From: Gadus chalcogrammus | Lineage: Eukaryota > Chordata > Actinopteri > Gadiformes > Gadidae | Direction: 5' to 3' | Assembly: GCF_026213295.1 (NCBI RefSeq) | Contig: NC_079419.1 | Coordinates: 9,428,288 to 9,492,287 of the forward strand | DNA: 64,000 bases | Shown: positions 53,723 to 64,000 of the stretch, one piece after another | Numbering within the stretch: position 1 is the stretch's first letter | Layout: each line of letters starts with the position of its first letter | Position numbers and translations under genes: made by a program | Notes under the pieces: model-generated | Told to the model about the DNA's origin: nothing | What the model saw: only the letters and a program-made list of their open reading frames with translations | Database searches by the model: none

Positions 53723-55412
53723 GGGGCTGCAGCCCAGTCCAGTAGCACGGTCGTCAGGAAGAGGAGCTCGCCTCAATTTGCAACTCTTCGTTTTGATCTA
53801 AAGGAACGAGGTCAATAGAACTGGTAATAAAACCGCTCTTTCATCAGCCTTTACACAGTATTGTAGTTATTTAACGGGAAAAAAAAACTGCTGGGTGGTT
53901 GCCCGGTGAGAAAAAACCGAAAGGTGTATTTATTGCATGTCATCGTTGGCTCGCCTGACATCCAACGACGGATACTTGGGCATTAAAAGCCATGTGTGAT
54001 TTATTCAATCATGGACGTGATTCAAATGTACTGACATATTGGTCACCTTCGCTGCTGCAAGTCTGCAATGTAACCTCTGCAGCGGAACGTAACGATGTTT
54101 TTCTGCTGAATATGCAGCCTGCATTCCAGATTTTACCAGTCAAACTTGGTTAATGAATCGGGCAAGCAAAACAGACTTCTATCAGGATGTTTACTATACA
54201 TTTTTTCTAAAAGAAGGATCGAAATGGTGTCCCATGTAATTCGTACCGGGTCATATCGATGAATAACATGGAGCGTCATATCGCGCCCACACGCAACATC
54301 TGTCTCCTCATTAACGAGCTTTCGTAATTCTTGCCATATGATTTTCATACGACGTATTCCGGTGTTTTTGAACTGCAGTGCGGTGGGCGTGGCTAGGGAA
54401 CAGCGATACTGTGTATTTTCTCGCTGCCGTGATCTGTATCCTCCTTTAGCATCCTCACGTCCTTAGCTACGGAATGCTATGTGTCGGACCATTTAGTTGG
54501 GATGCGTTGCCAGCAGCGCTTTTCACCAGTATTGAAATGCATGCACACGTCTACAAGATATATTGTTCAACTCATCTTTAAATTTTCTTTCCTCCTAAGC
54601 AGTGTATTTGGTTCACAGTTTGAGTTTGAAACTGAGTTTGCGTTTCAATAACCTTCTGTAAGTGGAACTGTATCTCAACCTAAGATTAGTCTTGCGATGT
54701 AGTGATTTGCAATTATCCCTGTAGGCCCATAAATGGCTAATTCAATCCGTAGCTTCTTAATGTGTAGGCGTCTGCCTCTGCACAGTCTGGCACCATCAGC
54801 CTCTTGGCCACCATGATGTGTCTCCCAGCTTGATTAACGGTGAGGTTTTTCTCATGGCTGCCTGAGCAGGGAGGAAAGCTATTTGATCATCTCTTAAGTG
54901 ACCAGGCAGTTTTTGTTGTGTTTGTTTAGGCTGATGCTAGCTCAAACCTCCTGAAGCTACTGTGTTTTGAAAGCCACAGTTTTCTTCTGAAATGTGCACC
55001 ATCATAATAGTTCAATTGAAAAACGACAATCTTAAGCGTGCACACAGGCCGTGAATAGCAGGGCTGTATTTTCTTTGCTCCCTTTGTATAGTATTTGCTT
55101 CCCAAAGTGGATTTGGGAACTGAAAATTGCTCTGCCCGCAAGGGCCATGTGCTTTAAGCTTTAGATGGCTGGCCTTTTAAGTTACCATGACCACGATGTT
55201 TGCTCAGGAGAATCTCACCAGGAGTCTTCTTCCCTCTTATGAAGTCCAAACTTTCTGAACTGTGGGTTTTGTTTTGCTCCAACAGTTGGACCATCATAAT
55301 CCGATCATGTAGTTAAGTGCTATTCTTTGACTTGAGTATTCTATCTCTCGCTCCTACTGTCTCTTTGTCCCTCAACAGATGTCTCTGAGTGGCCAACGGT
55401 ATCTCATTACGG
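53723..55412. other. Nothing recognised
   Basis: AT-rich unique sequence. A pyrimidine tract plus CAG at 55,340-55,379 looks like an acceptor, but no exon can be supported behind it. Confidence 0.5.
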
Positions 55413-58526
<3,114 letters not shown>

Positions 58527-58578
58527 TTCATGTTATGTTATGTTATGTTATGTTATGTTATGTTATGTTATGTTATGT
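58527..58578. repeat. (ATGTT)n pentanucleotide repeat
   Basis: About ten copies of ATGTT/TTATG. Confidence 0.95.
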
Positions 58579-59233
58579 GTGAGGGCAAGGGGAGGGGTAG
58601 GCTGTTGTATTCATATAAGACTGCTAAGATATGCAGTAATAGTGAAATAACGTTAACGATGGAGCTCTCGGAGTTGCACCCTCCAACTTATTTTGAATGT
58701 TTCATAAACAAGATATATCGTATCTATTGAGTTGATGGATGACCGTGGTAAGGATGGATAGCTAAGGGGGAATATGTTACGTGTGTGTGCTTACAGGGGA
58801 AGTATATTTTGTGCAGCGTGAGTATACACTAGTGACTCTTGCCTAGTCGGTGCTTAAAAAAAAGATTGCAGCAAAAACATCAACGCGATGAGCCCCACCT
58901 GTATTTACCCTGCAATGACATCGATTGTTGCCCGTGACAAAACGAGTCCCGTCACCCCCCCCCCCCCCCCCCCTGTGGTGGACACCAGAGCAGCAGCCCC
59001 GGGGGGGACAGATCCTCTCTAAACAGTTTTCCCTGGCCATGGTCGGGCCAGTCTGCACTAGATCCTTTACACCGTCCCTGAGCTCAGAGTAAACACTCAC
59101 CTATAAATAGAGCTCCAGCAGTAGGGGGAGGAGCCCGGAGCAGAATGCCAGGCATCCATACTACAAACCCCAGTCTACCAGCTGCTGAGGCCCAGTGGAC
59201 CGCAGTGGCACGCCCTTAGCAAAGAGGCTCTGC
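58579..59233. other. Nothing recognised
   Basis: Unique sequence with a C run at about 58,956-58,972. Confidence 0.55.
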
Positions 59234-59271
59234 GTGGCCCGCCTTGTTGTCGGAACAACAAGGCGGGCCAC
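59234..59271. repeat. Perfect 17-bp hairpin with tetraloop
   Basis: GTGGCCCGCCTTGTTGT (59,234-59,250) is exactly complementary to ACAACAAGGCGGGCCAC (59,255-59,271), separated only by CGGA. No T run follows on the + strand. It lies about 750 bases upstream of the first epb41l3 coding exon. Confidence 0.9.
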
Positions 59272-60007
59272 CTCCCCCACCGATGCCAACCTGTCCTCAC
59301 TTCCATTCCGTTAAGGGGGTGCAAAATTGGCTATTAGACATTTCGTCGGCCCAGTCTCGTCTCAGTCCCATTTGGTGGGGGGGGGGGTACGTGTTGCTAT
59401 GTGCTCCCGGAGAAGGATGTGTTTCCGAAGAAGGGCAGCGGCATGACTCGGATGTCTGGGATCACAGCGACGCATACTTGGAATGGAGCGTGTCACATGG
59501 TCGACGAATATTGTTTTCAAGCACGCATGCAATCGGATCGCGTGCGTTGCCTTCTTCCCCCGCTGGTTAATCAAGCACATTGCAACACATTGCACTGCTC
59601 CTCAGCTCGGATTACGGCCAAACTAGGACACGGCCACGACTACTATTGCTGATGTTGTTGTTGCGTGTGTTTTGCGATGAGGAAAAGATCAGTGACGTGG
59701 ATGTTTTTCTTGTTCTTGAGAGGGTGAGCTGTGAAACCGGGCGTTATTTGTGACCCAAGTGTCGGCCTCGATCGTCTTCTTTCATTTCTGCTTCCTTATC
59801 TCGACGGTCGAACAGAAATATGACCCCGCGTCGCCACATCACTGTTGTTTGGCAGCACACCGGAAAGGCTTGAATGCAGGGGCATTAAAAAAAAGAGAAA
59901 GAAATAATAAAAAAGCTTTTGAGAAACCAGACCGCTGACTCATCTAACGCCATGCCTCTTGTCCTGCTCCCTCCTCCTCTCTCTCTCCCCCCCCCCCCCC
60001 CCCTCAG
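59272..60007 (+). other. Sequence before the first epb41l3 coding exon
   Basis: Mostly unique DNA that ends in a pyrimidine tract with a run of 14-15 C (about 59,989-60,003) and the acceptor CCCTCAG. It is presumably intron following an upstream non-coding exon. Confidence 0.5.
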
Positions 60008-60018
60008 TGTGATTGGCC

Positions 60019-64000
<3,982 letters not shown>

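Noticed and set aside
55340..55412. Acceptor-like tract followed by ATGTCTCTGAGTGG
   Set aside because: It looks like an exon start, but the frame runs straight into the GT microsatellite and there is no supporting homology.

Overview
The window looks like a piece of a teleost fish chromosome. The genes are vertebrate and split by GT-AG introns. The DNA between them is crowded with very long (GT)n/(CA)n, (CT)n/(GA)n and homopolymer C/G tracts, and it carries a decayed L1-type LINE. I see no bacterial operons, rRNA, tRNA or CRISPR. The clade is an inference; no species can be named from sequence alone.

Three protein-coding genes lie in a row, all on the + strand. (1) Positions 1 to about 16,250 hold the 3' end of a receptor-type protein tyrosine phosphatase of the R2B/MAM class, best matched to PTPRM. 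Nine exons give 408 residues with every junction in frame: the end of catalytic domain D1 with its active-site [10 protein letters not shown], and all of D2 with HCLNGGGRSG. A 3' UTR full of CT repeats follows. (2) Positions 44,354-46,099 hold an intronless 570-codon reading frame of the TMEM200 family, best matched to TMEM200C, a two-pass membrane protein. (3) Positions 60,008 to the window end hold the first two coding exons of a band 4.1-like gene, best matched to EPB41L3. They encode the N-terminal head and the first residues of the FERM domain; the rest lies beyond the window.

The 28 kb between PTPRM and TMEM200C contain microsatellites, a minus-strand L1-like element (about 25,240-29,400) whose reverse transcriptase core is deleted, a possible DNA-transposon remnant (about 20,080-21,860), and a CpG-rich candidate promoter/first exon for TMEM200C (about 41,080-41,295). 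The 14 kb between TMEM200C and EPB41L3 hold no recognisable gene. They contain two divergent CTCF-like motifs, a perfect 17-bp hairpin and several simple repeats.

The three genes do not form one pathway, but they are old neighbours. From memory, human chr18p11 carries EPB41L3, TMEM200C and PTPRM, and the paralogous trios PTPRK-TMEM200A-EPB41L2 and PTPRU-TMEM200B-EPB41 sit on chr6 and chr1. The window therefore looks like a compact fish copy of the chr18 block, and the gene order supports the identifications. The most unusual local feature is a tandem array in PTPRM intron 4. In it the last ~40 bases of the exon plus its splice donor are repeated five times, separated by CA repeats.
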